A DNA stretch of 21,770 nt from an uncultured Ruminococcus sp. (GTDB lineage Bacteria; Bacillota; Clostridia; Oscillospirales; Ruminococcaceae): contig CALEPT010000137.1 of the NCBI GenBank assembly GCA_937910385.1, positions 1 through 21,770 of the forward strand, given 5' to 3'. Below, one piece after another: positions 20,549 through 21,770 of the stretch (positions within the stretch are counted from its first letter, which is position 1; the number at the start of each line of letters is the position of its first letter). Made by a program: the position numbers and the translations under genes. The notes under the pieces are model-generated. The model saw only the letters and a list, made by a program, of their open reading frames with translations. It was not told where the DNA came from and searched no databases.

Positions 20549-21721
20549 ATGGAATATCATCCCTATTCAAAGAATGATCCTCTTGTGAGAAAAGCACTGT
20601 ATGAAGCATATTCAAAAAAGTGTGCATATTGCGGAGATCTGATACAACCCAAGAATATGCATGTTGATCATATTTTGGCAACAAATGCTGAAGATACGAA
20701 TGACATTGAATTTGAAACATATATTAATGAATTAGGACTTGATGGCTTTATATTGGATTCCATAGAAAACTATCGTCCATCATGCGCGTCATGTAACTTA
20801 AAGAAGAACAACCGTAATTTCAGTGTTGCAAACCTGCGCTTTTTTCATAGCGAAGCACTGGGAAAAGTCCCAAAAGTATTATCAATAATTGATAAATATA
20901 AGGACAAGCCTGTTTCTTTTGATGAGTTTGATCCGGATTATGATTATTGGGAAAAGATTGATTTTTCATGTCAAAAGGATATATCCGAAGCAATTGCTGG
21001 ATATCGATTACAGCCTTGTCATGTAAATGCTTGTCCAAGATTAGCACAAGTGGAGAGCATCAAGGAAAAACTAGGTATTGTTGACTATGTGATCGTTGAG
21101 GGCGAGCCAGGATGCGGTAAATCTATTACAATCTATCAAGCAGCTTTTGATTTATCGCTGAAAGAGTATTCTATTTATCGGTATATCAATAAAAACGCAG
21201 AAGAAACTATCTTTGTTCCGCGTTCAAATGAAAAAAGTTGCTTGGTGATTATTGACGATGCTCAAAACCTGCCTCAGTTTCTTATTGATCAAGTCATATC
21301 ACAATCTCAAAAGCAGACGAAAGTAATTTTAGCATTTACTAATATAAAAGATGATTTACATCAATATTCAGAACCTATAAGAATTACAAATATGGATGCC
21401 GTAAAAGCCATCGCACAAGATTATAGAAAAAGGAAACAAGAAATATTGCCTATTGTCCAACAGTTTGACAAGTATGTTGGAGACGGTATGATGGATACTC
21501 CATATGAGAGACGCATTAAAAATGCAGCCACTAAAAATACGCCGTGGTTGTTCAATTATACACTTCGAGGAGGATGGAATACTGTAAATGAACAGTTTCA
21601 AACTGTTTATTACCACAATAAATGTGGATTGTTGAGTACGATTATTGCGCTGTTTCAAATTCTTAAATTGGATGGCGCAATTAGTTTCCAATGGTTACAA
21701 ATATATATACAAAAGTCGTAA
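20549..21721 (+). CDS. HNH endonuclease domain fused to a P-loop NTPase, C terminus probably removed by an insertion element
   Basis: A 390-residue product. Residues 20-90 form an HNH domain with a zinc knuckle: CAYC at 25-28, HVDHI with Asp40-His41, Asn74, and SCASCNLKKNN giving Cys79, Cys82 and Asn83. A linker to about 165 leads to a P-loop NTPase: Walker A GEPGCGKS at 185-192 and Walker B LVIIDDAQN at 232-240. About 150 further residues follow. AAAGGAGG precedes the ATG by 7 bases; the longer frame includes the ribosome site. The final TAA lies inside GTAAC, the first bases of the insertion-element end at 21718. The native protein was therefore probably longer, perhaps with a sensor or helical domain as in STAND-type NTPases. 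The gene is more AT-rich than the core genes. A defence or mobile-element role is inferred. Confidence 0.75.
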   Translation: MEYHPYSKNDPLVRKALYEAYSKKCAYCGDLIQPKNMHVDHILATNAEDTNDIEFETYINELGLDGFILDSIENYRPSCASCNLKKNNRNFSVANLRFFHSEALGKVPKVLSIIDKYKDKPVSFDEFDPDYDYWEKIDFSCQKDISEAIAGYRLQPCHVNACPRLAQVESIKEKLGIVDYVIVEGEPGCGKSITIYQAAFDLSLKEYSIYRYINKNAEETIFVPRSNEKSCLVIIDDAQNLPQFLIDQVISQSQKQTKVILAFTNIKDDLHQYSEPIRITNMDAVKAIAQDYRKRKQEILPIVQQFDKYVGDGMMDTPYERRIKNAATKNTPWLFNYTLRGGWNTVNEQFQTVYYHNKCGLLSTIIALFQILKLDGAISFQWLQIYIQKS

Positions 21722-21770
21722 CTATTCAGAACCCCTAAGCAAAGATGGACATAGATTTGCCCATAACAGC
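21718..21770. mobile_element. Terminus of an insertion element (IS66-type end), extending out of the window
   Basis: GTAACTATTCAGAACCCC at 21718-21735 is the exact inverted copy of 38-55. GTAA at the outer end fits IS66-family termini. It supplies the stop codon (21719-21721) of the HNH-NTPase frame. The remaining 35 bases hold no gene. Confidence 0.6.

Noticed and set aside
1..21770. CRISPR arrays, rRNA or tRNA genes
   Set aside because: No regularly spaced repeats, rRNA motifs or cloverleaf/T-loop (GGTTCGAATCC-type) sequences were seen.

Overview
The window looks like a chromosomal segment from a low-to-mid GC anaerobic Firmicute, most likely a Ruminococcus-type member of the Oscillospiraceae. 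This is an inference from overall gene style: strong AAGGAGG ribosome sites, TTGNNN-17-TATAAT promoters, an intracellular GH51 arabinofuranosidase, a CobO-type adenosyltransferase, MetE/MetF, HipA-like kinases of a kind I associate with gut Clostridia, and IS66-type insertion-sequence debris. No rRNA, tRNA or CRISPR array was seen.

Layout. Bases 1-55 are the end of an insertion element. An 18-bp terminal sequence recurs inverted at 21718-21735, so the window lies between two element ends of the same family. 126-9214 is mostly ordinary chromosome: a large polytopic membrane protein (+), cobO (-), a palindrome-rich gap, a GH51 alpha-L-arabinofuranosidase (+), and a leftward methionine cluster LysR - metE - metF with a palindromic LysR/MET-box-like operator between LysR and metE. 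9215-12240 is decaying accessory DNA: a C-terminal feoB remnant, two leftward membrane proteins (one a probable MptD/Trep_Strep ECF-type S component), a frameshifted three-ORF remnant operon that still has a good promoter, a twin-palindrome operator-like site, and the last 42 codons of an AAA ATPase.

12399-14750 is a tidy two-gene transcription unit: consensus promoter, two paralogous and apparently active-site-complete HipA-like kinases, then a perfect-stem terminator. It has no HipB partner. 14756-17944 is a leftward five-gene operon with a consensus promoter: M24 metallopeptidase, rhodanese lipoprotein, an unknown AT-rich 142-residue protein, an SDR oxidoreductase and a DUF1835-type protein.

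18036-18860 has an XRE regulator divergent from a SLOG/DUF1273-like gene. The intergenic region carries phased half-sites overlapping both predicted -35 regions. The SLOG gene is cut off, and 18837-19884 is a mosaic of fragments joined end to end: large serine recombinase C-terminal region, YczE/YitT-type membrane protein, IS66 TnpA, and a DUF1524-like tail. More membrane-protein remnants follow to 20347. The last gene (20549-21721) encodes an HNH nuclease domain fused to a P-loop NTPase. Its stop codon lies inside the flanking insertion-element terminus, so the protein is probably truncated. It resembles an anti-phage or mobile-element conflict protein and, with the tandem kinases, is the best candidate for an undescribed system.
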